62,000 nucleotides of DNA from Bugula neritina (lineage: Eukaryota > Bryozoa > Gymnolaemata > Cheilostomatida > Bugulidae). Each line of letters starts with the position of its first letter. The stretch's first letter is position 1. The DNA is taken from NCBI GenBank assembly GCA_964035545.1, contig OZ037772.1:6344889-6406888 (forward strand), given 5' to 3'. Under the pieces are notes generated by a model. That model saw nothing but the letters and a program-made list of their open reading frames with translations, had not been told where the DNA came from and ran no database searches. Below are positions 40,166 to 57,959 of the stretch, one piece after another. Made by a program: the position numbers and the translations under genes.

Positions 40166-43100
40166 ATAGTTAATACTAATAGTTATAGTAACTTTCACTT
40201 ACTCTTAAATCATTGAACCTGAACTAAAAGTAAAATTAAGCATTATGATTATCATTATGATTATACCTATGATTTTATTATGTTTAAATTAAAAATCAAT
40301 ATCATAGTGATAGACATATTATTGATAAATGATAATATAAATGTAATTTGATAAATTATACATTGATTTTGAATTAAGGTGATACTGATACTAGACCGGT
40401 ACTGAAAGTGATAGTAATACTAATAGTAATAGTAATAGTCATATAAATTTAAGTTATATTTACTTATTACCGGCAATCACAATGGCAATAGTAACTTAAA
40501 CTGTAACAGTAATGGTATGGGTATGTTTGAAATTGTCACTATCAGTATTGCTATGAATCAAAATATAATGCTATCATACCAATAATTTAAAATAATATTA
40601 CAAAGCTTCAGTAGCAACTTTTACTTGTACCAGTTTGGAATTTTGAATTATACATATTCTTCAAGTTTATTGTCAAAATGAACTTGAAATTAAAGACTTA
40701 GTAGTAAAAATTAAACTAAGACTGACTGTAAGTGACTAAGATTAAAAATAAGTAATTTTAAATATCGATTTAGTATTTTTCTTACTCTTTGTCTTAAAAT
40801 TGACTTTTATTTTGCACCTACTCCTGGTCAATGATTCTTTTTTCTATTTATATTACTATTGCTATTAGTATAATTGACTTAAATTTAATAATAGATATGA
40901 TTATATCTTTTTAAATGTGATATTTGAGTTTATGAATAGTAATTCAAAAACTCTTTGGTATTATTTATTTTTGATCATTGTAGTTATTATCATTATATTT
41001 GTATAATAATTATGATTATCAAATTCAATATCGATATTTGTATTATGGTATGGATATCTGCCTCCATCCCATGTTCTGTTTTGCAGTGCCTTTTTACATT
41101 CACGTCTAGGTTCACATTGCGATGGTCATACTGATAGCACTTGGGGACAGTGATGAGCATAATGATTATCACTAATATTAGGATTATCGTTATTAGGATT
41201 TAGAATAATTTAATAAACAAGCAACTTAAAACAAATGTTTTTACTAATATACATATTAATTACTAATATAAATACACTACTATGAATATTATAATTATTA
41301 TACTTTACAATTCAAAGTAAGATAATCATAATACGAACTGGTAAAACTAAATATAAAGTAAATGTAATAATACTAATAGTAGTTATCCATTCCCCTTTGG
41401 TTTCACATACTAATAATTGGAAACCTCTGTCCTAATATTATTTCTATTAATATTGCTCAAAGTTTGATCCCTATTTAATTTTATAGTTCACTCACCAGCT
41501 ACATAATTTTATTAAAATACATGTGGTATTGGTTATAGTACTAGTGAAACTTGAAGTTGAATAGCATGCTTATTACTCACTGCTCTTTGCTTACATTATT
41601 AGGGTTACTCTTTAGTCTTAGAGATACCCTAACATAAACTTGAAAGCTGGAGGTAGTACTAGTCTAGTGCTGTGTTAATCCTACACTGTTGACTTATCAA
41701 CACTGTGACTATAATTATGACTCCTAAGTCAAAGTCATTTTCATATAGTAGTAATCACTATGACAGACTGAAAGTCAGGAAGACTAAATATAATGGTAAA
41801 GTGTGTAAGAATAAATCATACTTAATCAATTACTTTTAGTTTTGTTACCAGTGTTGGGTCAACTTTCAGAATAAAGAATAAATATAATTATAAAGATAAA
41901 TGGATAAAAATTCCAATCATGGTTTAATGTGCCTATTTTAAGCTGTTAATTTAATTACTATAATATAAGTGCTCAAAATACAACTTTTGATTTTCATAAT
42001 TATGTTTTAATTTAATACAGATACCATAGTATCATATACAGTAGAATCAGTTGTATCTTATTTAATAATGAAGTAACTTATTGGAGCTTTCACAGTTATT
42101 AATTATTTACTTGTTAGTCTTTGAACTGGGACAATGTTTGAAACTTGAAGTAGAATGAAGTTTGATTTCAGTTACCGCAATGGTATCTGCAGTCACAATA
42201 GGAATACGCATATAACTATGTTTATATTTGTGAAAAATATATAGTCAAAACTAGATAAGGTAATAGTAATTATAATTGGTTTCACTTTTAATATATTCCT
42301 ATAAACTGGAAAATAGACAGAAGCATTTAATCATGAAAGTAAACCTAGTGGAAGTAAATCAATTCACTAAGTATAGTAAAATATTTACTATTCAGTAAGT
42401 TTATTTACTTTAGTTAATTGTACTTGATTATTTCTGTCGGTTTTTCAGTTGATTTTTCTACCTTTTGCTGTAGCATATCAAACTACCACAAAGTCATGCT
42501 TCCGTATTACAATTATAAACATAGTGTTACTGTGTAATGTTATAGTAATGTAATAGTAATATTTGGATCATTGTAAGTATTTCTGTTGTTGTACTGATTG
42601 ATAAATATTTTTTAGCTTGCATGGATATTTGCAACGATCAAGATGTCATTTGAACCTGGACTGGAATAAAGATGGCAAATCGAGAAGATAGCTACAATTA
42701 TTCTGCAGAAAGAAACTTGGTAAGCAAAAATAAGCTGCAGCATTAAGCAGTAAGCAATATGACGATGAACTTTGCTTGATTTTGATTGACCTTAAAATAT
42801 CTGGTCACCTTTCACCAACGTGGTCCTGCGCGGGTGGCGGGTGACCTTAAAATGTCTGTTGCACGTAAAATAAATTTTGTGACAGTCAAAAGTATGCTGA
42901 TCTTTTTCGTATTTCAGTGCATCGGTGTCTTAGCTTAAGAGCTGAACCCAACAATTATGATCTAAAGCTGTTTTTTACTAGAAAGTGATTTTACTGTCTT
43001 TCTGATTATTCTTGGTTTTTCAGCTTGATGAATTGAATAAATGGATTTGATTTCGGGTATTATGTAATGGATGAAAGAAATTTTTCTTAAATTTGTACTG

Positions 43101-43459
43101 AGCAATTTTTGCTATTGCTATGATGTTTAGTGATAAAATTGCACCCTTAATAACCCTGAAAACTTTCATTACTAGCATTTGTTTATGTTCATTTTTAGGA
43201 AATTAAAATGAAGACACAACTCACCGATGCTATCTCACTGTGCCTGCATGCAGTTTATCTAAAAAGGTACTCCTATTAGCTGGCTCTTGCCCAATACCTG
43301 GTTGTCTCTGTAACTATTTTTTGCTCGCAGATGAATTTTTTGAACTTGACATTTTATTGATTTTGAAAGTTATAGTGAGCTTTGAACTTGCTAGCATCGT
43401 TTTTAAAGACTTGCTGCAGTTTTTATCAACATTTTTTAAGTCAATGGTGTTAGTTTGGA
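40166..43459. other. AT-rich low-complexity and unassigned DNA
   Basis: Continues the low-complexity landscape to about 42500, then becomes ordinary. The motif CACCTTTCACC..CGTGGTCCTGC at about 42807-42830 is shared with the 2.6 kb repeat units. No gene supported. Confidence 0.5.
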
Positions 43460-43855
43460 AGCTCTCTCACTCCTCTCTCTGTCTCTTTCTCCCACACCTT
43501 CAACTCAATCTCTCTCTCTTTCTCCCCCTCTCTCCCACCCTCCCTCTCTCCCACCCTCCCTCTCTCCCACCCTCTGTCTCTCCCACCTTCTCTCTCTCCC
43601 ACTCTCCATCTCTCCCACCTTCTCTCTCTCCTAACCTTTCTCTCTTCCCTTTTCCACTATCTCTCTGACTCTCTCCCTTTCTCTCTTCCACCCCATCTCT
43701 CTTCCATCCTCTCTCCTAACCTTTCTCTCTTCCCTTTTCCACTATCTCTCTGACTCTCTCCCTTTCTCTCTTCCACCCCATCTCTCTTCCATCCTCTCTC
43801 CTAACCTTTCTCTCCCACCCCCCCCCTCTCCCACTCTCTTTCTCTCTCTAGTTTG
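43450..43855. repeat. Polypyrimidine tract with 85-bp minisatellite
   Basis: About 400 bases almost wholly C and T on the plus strand. From 43631 an 85-base unit beginning CTAACCTTTC is present twice in a row (43631-43715 and 43716-43800), and a third start is at 43801. The first part is built of a shorter CTCTCCCACC motif. Such mirror-rich polypyrimidine can form triplex DNA. Confidence 0.85.
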
Positions 43856-45147
43856 CATGGCTTTACCCAATTTTGGTTTCTTTTTTTATTTTGTTTCAGA
43901 GTATCCAAAAGGAAAGCTAAAATTTATTTAATATATATTATACCAACTTGAGCTTTACATATAATATCAAATAAATGCTGTGTTTTGTTAAAACAATGTT
44001 TGCAACTTTGTAGTATATTCAAATTTATAATTTATTTGTAGAGTCACACAACAAGACACTACTCTGACACACTCACAAGTTGCCACTGATCCAGCAGTAT
44101 AGATGATTGTTTTCTCCACTGGCTATGCTGTCACGCTTTACTGTTGCGGTGTTTGAAACAAACCAATTGTTTGCCTACGCAGATTAGGGTGAGAAAAAAA
44201 GTGAGAAATGAAAGCTGTTTTTAATACCAACTACACTTAGTTTTTATTGAATGAAAAACAAAGTGAAATCATTAGTTATCCGTTAAATGACTAAATCATT
44301 GTTTATAAAGATGAAACACAAATAATCTTATACTATGCTAATGAAATTTGGCTTTCAAATAGCTTTTTTCTGTATATTTGTTGAGGAAGTTTATCTTCAA
44401 CAAAACTTCGTAGCTGTTGAATATGTGGAGAGTATTTTATATTGCATAAATTTATAGAGTAAAAGGTTCTCATCAAACTTTTACAACTTAGCTCATCGAC
44501 GGTTTAAAAGTGTGAGTCACCCTTCACACTAGAGTTTTATAAAGTTTTAATGAATGTGCAGTATTTTATAAAATATTGTGTGTCTCGTAAATTTAGCTAT
44601 TTCTACCTTTTCAGTGAGATTGGAGTAAACACACCTCAAAATTCACATCTGGTATCACATTGATTTATCGCAAGTCAAAGTACACCTACTAACTCTTCCT
44701 TCCTTAATACCTGCTTGCTTTTGCACTTCTACTCATTTCATATACCTAACATTTCTCTTGCAGATGAATTACATCTTTTAAGTTGTAAAAGCCTTAAATA
44801 GCATGAAATTAATGAGGTTTAAACCGTGGCCACACTAACTATTGATGCGTTTATTGATGGGTTAAATTACACGAAAATATTGTCTCTTTCTTTTTAGTTT
44901 CACCTAAAGTATTACATACTATTGATGGAGGCTTTGCTGAAGTTTTTGGGTGATGATTTGTCAATAATTTTCCAGAGAAGATGATGCCACAGTGGCTGGC
45001 ATCATTATGCAGTTTCCAAATTTCTTTCGGCTTTGCTCTAGTGAAAATGTTGGAAAACAATCAACAAAAAGGTTTGTACCATAAACGAAGTTATTGTGTG
45101 CGTGTTGGCAAAGCATAAAGTGTGCTGGAAATTTTTGGGTTTCTGTT

Positions 45148-45450
45148 GAGATGCGTTTTTGCTTTTCCTGCATGAAAAAAGTTCCAGTTTCAGTTAATAT
45201 CACTAGCGGAGTGCCCACCTATATTTTAAATCATATTGATGCATAAGTTCTTTTTGTAATATTAAAAGTATAACTTGCTTAATTGCTATTCAATGCCCTT
45301 TGAAGTTTCCAACTGTAATTAATTAGTTGATTTGGCAGCATAGTATCGATGATTGATGAAGGCAGCCGATATAATTATAAGCATAAATATCTATATCTAC
45401 ATGAAGATGTCATTCCCAATGATTGTTATTCTGAAATCAGCTGATTAAGT
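45148..45450 (-). repeat. Diverged fragment of the 2.6 kb repeat unit
   Basis: Blocks in order match 20720-21010 of the right arm: AGTTTCAGTTA..TCACT, GCCCTTTGAA, AATTAGTT..TTGGCAGCATA, GATATAATTATAA, and ATTGTTATTCT. It shows the unit (or its core) also exists outside the tandem pairs, inside the insertion, in right-arm orientation. Confidence 0.6.
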
Positions 45451-47795
45451 TATCACAAACTAAACATTTTGACCAGCGGCTTGCAATGCAACTTGGTGAA
45501 ATTTCAGACCTAGATAAATTGAATTTCTTACTGAAAATTGTGAAGGTATTAAAGTTTAAAGTGAAAGTTTAAAGGGTCATCTCTCTGCGAATTCTAATAG
45601 CATGGTGCCAATTAGACTTGAAAAAATTTCAAGGCACTACAAAGCACTAAGCCCATTCTTACAAGTAGTTTCAAAGTGCACTGGAATTTCAGTTTACTTG
45701 TCATTGTATAGAATCCTGATCTACACTATATAGCATTCACTATTGCCTGCTTCTTCTAAGCATCTATAATGTATTAACTACAGTTTGCTTTGAGAAGTGA
45801 ATTTCTACTTGGTATTTTTTCCTTATCGTTCCGTTGTTTGCCAGTAGTCTTAATTTAATGGATTTTCCCTTTTCAAAAGTGGTTGTGACAATCAAAACAC
45901 ATCATGCAGCCTGCAACTACACAATCAGTCAGTAATTTCTTCCATTAAAGTAGCTCTTCTGGTTACTCTTGCTCACCTAAAAGCCTGAGCCTCATTCAAA
46001 TTGCAATTTTTTAGAGTTGTTAGTTTTTCATGCAGTCTTTCATTTTTTTTTGTTAGGCACAAAATTAGTATTCACTAGACCTAATCTTTCATCTGCATGT
46101 ATGCCTATTGTTTGTTCATTAAAGAAAAACCTCTGCTGAATATTGAACTAATAATGAAAATAAATTCCCTAAACTAAAAGTAGCAGTGTGATTTTGGTAT
46201 TACAATTAGTTGTTAGCATAGAGTCAAGTTATTGACAGGAATTTTCAAATTGAAATGAATGAATTTCATTGTAAGTCAGCAAGATTTAGTCTAAGTAAAC
46301 ATAGCATTACATCGTGTTTTATTTAGCATTTGCAGAAGGCAACATATATTTTAAGGATTATTGTAAACTTAAATGTAATTTTAAGTACTTTCCATGTTTG
46401 TTATTGTAGATGGTCTTGTTCTTTGGGATGGATGTGACAACTCCTTGTGTCAAGCTTAACTGATTGACTACTGAATCCCAATCATATGTTTTGCCAAAAA
46501 ATGTGAAAATGGAGTGCATGTCTACTTTATTTGAGAAAATATTAAAAATACTTTTGAAACTTCATCTAGCCAAACAATACAACAGTTTCATTTCATTAAA
46601 AAATATCATTTGCACAAAAATGTATTATGTAATCGAACAATTTCTAGAAAAAAAGTGCTTTCCTCCAGTTTTGCTAATGAACTACATTTTTCATTATATG
46701 CTTGTCTTTATAATTTTATTAATTGTTTTTTCTGGTGAGTCAATTAAAGTCAATTCAACCTAGAAAAGTCTGAATTTCAGACTTAATTTCAAGCTAGAAT
46801 ATTCACATTTTTAGGTCTGCGTTTGCAAACATTGTTGTGTTACTTTACTTTTTATATTTTTTGAAATAAATATCTTTTTAGCTTGTGCCTATTCATGATT
46901 AGAATAGTATAATAATATTTAACTTTTCTTCAATTTCAATAGTTGAAAATGTTGATCAGTTGGAGTATTCAGTTTAGCTGAATTTTACTTGCTTCTGCGA
47001 AAACAATCTTTTGGAGTTGTCTGCCCTCTCCTTAGGTAATTTTTTGACCTATGGTCAACGCAATAATTATAACTTTTTAAAGATGCTTGTGAACCTAACA
47101 ATATAGCATAACTATCAAACCACATTATTCAATATCTGCATAAAATTTAGCCGATAAGCTGCCACCCAATGAGCTTGAAAAGATATTAGAATTCTAGCTC
47201 AGTGCTGCCATCAATGTAGATATTTATAATGATATAAAGCCAAAACTCATTATTTATAATGATATAAAGCCAAAACTCATTATTGCATGAAATTATCTAA
47301 CCATTCCTGACAAAGAATCGAGATAATAACTCCAAAGTTGGTCAGTTGAAACCACAGCAATAATACTTTAATCGTTATAATTGTCAGGTTTAATTTTATA
47401 CCAAGCCCCAATAAGTACATATAACTATGACAACACAGCCTAAGCACCTCCAATGCAAGAAATTTAGTATTGTGGTGCTACAAATCCTCCAGTTACAAAT
47501 GAGTAGAGCTTTCATGATTATTGGTCTACCATAATGTTTATTTAGTTTTAAGGACTAGCATAAATGCTATTATATGCGGGAGGTATTTGAAAAGCTTCCA
47601 ACTCCATCTTCAACTACGGGCTATTATATTTATGCCGATAAACGAGATACTACACTCAGACTGCTCTGTTATAGTACTATGATTGGCTACTGCAAAATTT
47701 TTGCCGATAGACAACATTTAATTATGATGTAATATATCTCGTATTGGTACATAAGTGTTATGTCTGAGGACGAGATACTGTGAAATTATGCCCTG
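45451..47795. other. Gene-free end of the insertion
   Basis: No supported gene. A 30-base unit is perfectly doubled at 47221-47280. The last 160 bases carry several ACGAGATACT motifs (near 47641, 47770) that also appear inverted near the other end (25610), suggestive of subterminal transposase-binding repeats. Confidence 0.5.
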
Positions 47796-47887
47796 GATGA
47801 CTCATATAACACAACAATAGTTATAATAATCCACTCATTACTGCGTATACTTAATTTATATTATAGTAGAAGTTCTTGTATACTTAC

Positions 47888-47938
47888 TGCATGCAGAGGG
47901 ACAGCCAACAAAAGTGTAAGGAGAAAATACATCTGCAT
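47888..47938 (-). CDS. Signal-peptide exon 1 of right FReD gene
   Basis: ATG at 47938 opens 17 codons, [17 protein letters not shown], ending at a GTAAGT donor in phase 0. It differs from exon 1 of the left FReD gene at three residues, and the phase fits the acceptor at 25046. No FReD exon 2 lies within the next 22 kb on this strand, so its natural partner is the exon set at 23534-25046. Either the gene has a 22.8 kb intron 1 or the insertion has silenced it. Confidence 0.8.
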
Positions 47939-48033
47939 GTTTCAGATTGGAAATACACAACAGAGTACCTCGTACTATCTACATGTAGTTCTAAAGTTCA
48001 AACTGAAGTGATGAACAAGGGAAGTTCTTAAGA

Positions 48034-48041
48034 CTTTTATA
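48034..48041 (-). promoter_or_regulatory. TATA box of right FReD promoter
   Basis: TATAAAAG on the minus strand, about 96 bases before the start codon, the same spacing as in the left copy. The neighbouring CCAAT-like motif reads TTGGTTGG instead of GATTGGC. Confidence 0.55.
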
Positions 48042-49750
48042 CTTTATGTCAGCCAACCAAATTCAAGTAATTCGTCACTAAGAGCAAAGGTCAAGCCACT
48101 ACATCGAAATTACTAGACTATTTTTATTTGCTTCTTTATTTGTATACAATCTTTATGAATATTTCTCTGCTAAATTTTGTAATAAAGAGTATTTAATTAT
48201 GAAGACAAAATTTAAGCAAAGTAATGTGAAATATAATACTATTTAATATATAAATCAATACATAAGTAATGTCTTTATCAAAAACAATTCATTTTTATAC
48301 ACTCTTCAATTCTTTTTTTCAATATTAGTTATTCATTCGTCCAAAGATTATAATATGACATAGTCGAATTAAAAAATGCATGTTCAATATTACTTTTAAT
48401 TTCAACTCTTAAAAAGAGAGGTTCATGTTTTTATATATAACTTCAAATCATGTTAAATGCTTTTTTGAAAACACTTTTATCAAAGTTTTCTGTAGTAATG
48501 ATACCTGTCTTAGATATCTCGATATTTAAATTATGATAGCAACATGTTTAAGTGATTTTGTAACAATTCTTTTACAGAGTAGCTGTAGCTATATACATAG
48601 GCCCAATTCTATATTCTATGCTCAAGAATACAAACCGCTTGTGTCCAGTTAAATCAATTCAGTTAGTATATACTCAAATACACAAACTTCATAAAAACAC
48701 CATGACTGCTTTGATGTTAGTATGAATTGAAAAGTGGGTGTGGCCTAAAGTTCTCTGAGCACTAAATTTAAATTCGTTGGCCGCTTCACCTTTAGGTTTG
48801 TCAACTAGAGTAATAAACCTAGACTAACAAGTATATGTCTAATGGCTTTCTTGTGGCATTTATAATTAATTCTAATCGAGCAACTTTGAACAATATCTTT
48901 GACTTTGCTATTTTATTACATGCATTCTAATATGCTTTTATATATGTAGACAACATTTTAAATTATTATAGGTAATAAAGAAGTTTATTTTTTGACCTAA
49001 TACTATTTAGCCATTCTGCTTTTTCCCTCATGCTTTTGTTTTAGTCAAGTACTTAAGTTACTGAACACTATGAATGATAAAATGATTCAATACATAAGAC
49101 AGTGAAACTACATTATGATACATACAATTAGTCTCTTCAGTGTTGTAGGCCCTGCCAATGTATTAAATGGGCACATAACTCCCAAAGCAGGTTTTGAAAT
49201 TAGATTCTATGTGATAAACCATTGTACCACAATATATTGCTTCACAGCAGACCCAGGTCACATTAGAATTTATGTTTGAAGTTTTTAAAAGCAGCACCGT
49301 ATTGGGGGTGACTGAGTAAGTAGCTTGAGGTCTCAAGGTTGAAGTTGGGGATTCAAAGTTCCTACCTAAATCCTCAACTCCAAACTCAATAATCCAAAAC
49401 TACTGCACTCGATCACCCCAACTCAGAGCTGCTTATAGAATAAGTATAATATTTTAGCTCAAAGCTGTTTTACACTAATCACAGGATATAACAGTTTGTC
49501 ACAAGACAACCACTACTCTGCAAGTTCAATAGACAAACACACAGCTGGGGAGAGCAATCAATCAGTGCAGCTATTCACTTGAGACTATAAGTTAAGGTTT
49601 TCAGTTGAATTCAGTGCTGACGTGGATTTGACTAACTGAAACATAGAGCTGCGTGCATGAGGAGCATATTTTATAAAATATTTTATAAAAATTTGCACTC
49701 CCATCACTGTTACTTCAGTTCTGTTACAGAATATAAAGATTCTCATAAAA

Positions 49751-51039
49751 CATCTAAGCAAAGAATGTTTTTAAAGACTAGAGATATTCATACTAAATTT
49801 AGTAAAAGAACCATTCACAAAAATTGTTTATAATTTGTTTCAAAAAGTTAGCAAATTCATATCAGTTCCTATGACATCACTGTGATTGTGTGTCTTCACT
49901 GTCTTCTAAGTGATGAACTTACTTTTATTTTTGAAAGTTTCAATCTATTTTAGGTATGCTAAGTTATTGTCAGATTATTAGATAAATTGCTAACTAATTA
50001 ATTCATGAAGACTGTGATGGTTATTAAAACTGTATGGCCATTAGATGAACTTGGAAAACTTGTTGAATAATTACAGCTTTATTTGTGTTAGCATAGCTTA
50101 TGTTTTTTCTATTGTGATACAATGAGTTTGGCTATCATATAATAGCTATTTTTTAGACTGGTATATAAAGCCATAATTTTCTGTTATTCATTCACTTATC
50201 TCATATTACTTATTTCTTATTACTTAACTCTTTTGTTTCAGTCTTCGAGAATAAAAACATATAAATTAAAGAACAACAAAAATTCTATATTATAATGGAT
50301 AGTAAGTTTCATAAAGTTATATGACTGAAGAGTTTACAATGAAGTTAAACTGAAAATAAATAACCTGTATCGAAAAAAAAAAACTTGAATAAAAAATAGA
50401 AAATGGTGCCAAGAACAACACAGAAGTTATAGTATTTAAATGCTATTCACTAAAATATTATGAATGAAAATTATATAAAATTTAGCATCTATGTTGTGTG
50501 TAACACTATAGGGGGCCAAGTTACTATTCATAAGACGTGTTCAATGACTCGGCCTACTTTTATGAGTTTGTTTTGTAACTATTGATCTGATCAAACTATC
50601 AAAGTCTACCTAATAAAATTAAACAACAACAGAAATAATCAAATGGCACAAGATATTCCAGCTGTAATAACACAAAGTCACAACAGCTGTTTGTACTACT
50701 TCATGAAACATTAATTTTACATGCAGACTGTCTTCCTACTGCATTAACTATTACATATCATTTGTTTGTGTGCATGTATTAGACGATGTTGCTACATTGT
50801 AGCTGTAATGCTTATATATAATTGGGCACGTCAGTATAGCAACACACACACACACACACACCCACACACCCACACACCAACCACACACCCACACACACGC
50901 ACACGCACACGCACACACACACGCACACGCACACGCACACACGCACACACACACACACACACACACTCTCTCTCTCTCTTTCTCGAGCATATGGTAAAAG
51001 CTGGCCAGAGCTTTGTTTGTCAAATATCATTGTATCACA
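49751..51039. other. Intergenic between FReD promoter and PAN-PAN-F5/8C gene
   Basis: AT-rich and without a gene. (CA)n with CACCCA and CACGCA variants lies at 50841-50970, followed by (TC)n to 50984, just beyond the stop codon of the PAN gene on the minus strand. Confidence 0.6.
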
Positions 51040-57025
<5,986 letters not shown>

Positions 57026-57549
57026 GTTTGCTAAATAAACTTAGCAAGAGCAGAATATAAGAACAGCTATCTCCTTGTGTAATGGTTTATGTGTTGGCAT
57101 TCATTTCGATATATACTTGCATGCGCTATAATATTACTATTATTCTCTTGTGAATAGCATAAATTATCTGATTAGGCAATTCGTCTTTCAAATAAGTTAT
57201 AGTATTTACAATGAACTGAGTTTTATAACTTTTTCAGCGCAGGTATTTACTAGACGCTCTGTGGTATAATTACTATACCTATTTTCATATAATAGTTGTA
57301 CATTGACTTAATGCACCAACACTATTCTAGTAATGGTAATGAAGAACGTATTAATTATAGTAAACTGTTTAATAATTATAGCACACTAAGTCAAATCAAA
57401 TGCTTGCAATTTTTTTTAGCAAACTAACATAAAGAAAAGGTAAACAGACAAACTTAAAAAAATTTACACAGGAATCGATATGTTAAGACAACCTCAAAAC
57501 AAATGTTTACTAACTTTTGAGTAGGAATTTTCGAATGTACACAAATGAG
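57026..57549. promoter_or_regulatory. Upstream region of the PAN-PAN-F5/8C gene
   Basis: On the minus strand a TTCTTATATTC sequence lies about 25-35 bases before the ATG, a poor TATA candidate. No CCAAT box is clear. No other gene seen. Confidence 0.3.
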
Positions 57550-57899
57550 TTAGCCTTGGGCCACACGGTGCGTATTTTCGCATGCGAAAATTGAAATCGC
57601 AAGTAGCAAAGGTGTCCACTGTAGCGTCAGTGATGCGTGATAAATAAAGCATTCATTTTTAAATCGCACTCGCTTTCAATAAAACGCAATTTACTGGAAT
57701 TTAACACTAAAATAAAGAAATTGGGCTAGCTTAATAACTACCAGCCAATTAGGTGACGACGACAGAGACGATTCGCACTTGCGTTGAAAATGCAGAGCGA
57801 CAAGCGCGAACGTTTTCTCAACGCGCACAGTGGACACCTTTGCTACTTGTGATTTCAATTTTCGCATGCGAAATAACGCACCGTGTGGCCCTAGGCTAA
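57550..57899. mobile_element. 350 bp MITE with ~75 bp CpG-rich terminal inverted repeats
   Basis: The left end (TTAGCCTTGGGCCACACGG..., 57550-57625) and the reversed right end (TTAGCCTAGGGCCACACGG..., 57823-57899) match at all but about four of 74 positions, including TTCGCATGCGAAAATTGAAA and AGCAAAGGTGTCCACTGT. The element is much richer in CpG than its surroundings and has no open frame. An exact target duplication was not found; the outer TTA/TAA may be part of the repeat. It lies about 0.5 kb upstream of the PAN gene start. Confidence 0.9.
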
Positions 57900-57959
57900 A
57901 CGATTATGATGTGGTGCAGACAAAAGTTGCTTATGAAGAGAATCCTCATAGTGCATATA

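Larger units (their letters stand above)
25534..47795. mobile_element. 22,262 bp insertion in FReD intron 1 with 8-bp target duplication
   Basis: The two halves of the right-arm intron 1 are separated by 22,262 bases. GATGACTC flanks the block on both sides (25526-25533 and 47796-47803), and the left arm has a single uninterrupted copy (GAGTCATC, 1955-1962), an exact empty site. The block starts CAGTATATATTTTCC and its other end, reversed, starts CAGGGCATAATTTCAC. A 22-base motif beginning AGTATCTCGT at 25609-25630 recurs in inverted form at 47758-47779 with 19 of 22 identical. These are signs of a cut-and-paste DNA transposon; 8-bp duplications are known for hAT, P and Zisupton-type groups. 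I see no transposase, so the family is open. It carries other, nested elements. Confidence 0.75.
47796..49750 (-). repeat. Outer part of right inverted arm: FReD promoter and 5' flank
   Basis: Reverse complement of 1-1962 throughout, including the first 84 bases of intron 1, exon 1, the TATA box and 1.8 kb of upstream DNA. This is the piece of the right arm pushed away from the rest by the 22 kb insertion. Confidence 0.85.

Noticed and set aside
42672-42719. Short possible first exon MANREDSYNYSAERNL with a GTAAGC donor
   Set aside because: No downstream exon, domain or promoter could be linked to it; 16 codons are too few to support a gene.
43240-43691. 142-codon plus-strand frame and a minus-strand Glu/Arg-rich frame
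   Set aside because: Both run through the polypyrimidine minisatellite; no promoter, splice or domain evidence.
25534-47795. Firm assignment of the 22 kb insertion to the hAT superfamily
   Set aside because: CAG ends and 8-bp duplication fit, but the duplication GATGACTC does not follow the usual hAT nTnnnnAn pattern and no transposase is seen.
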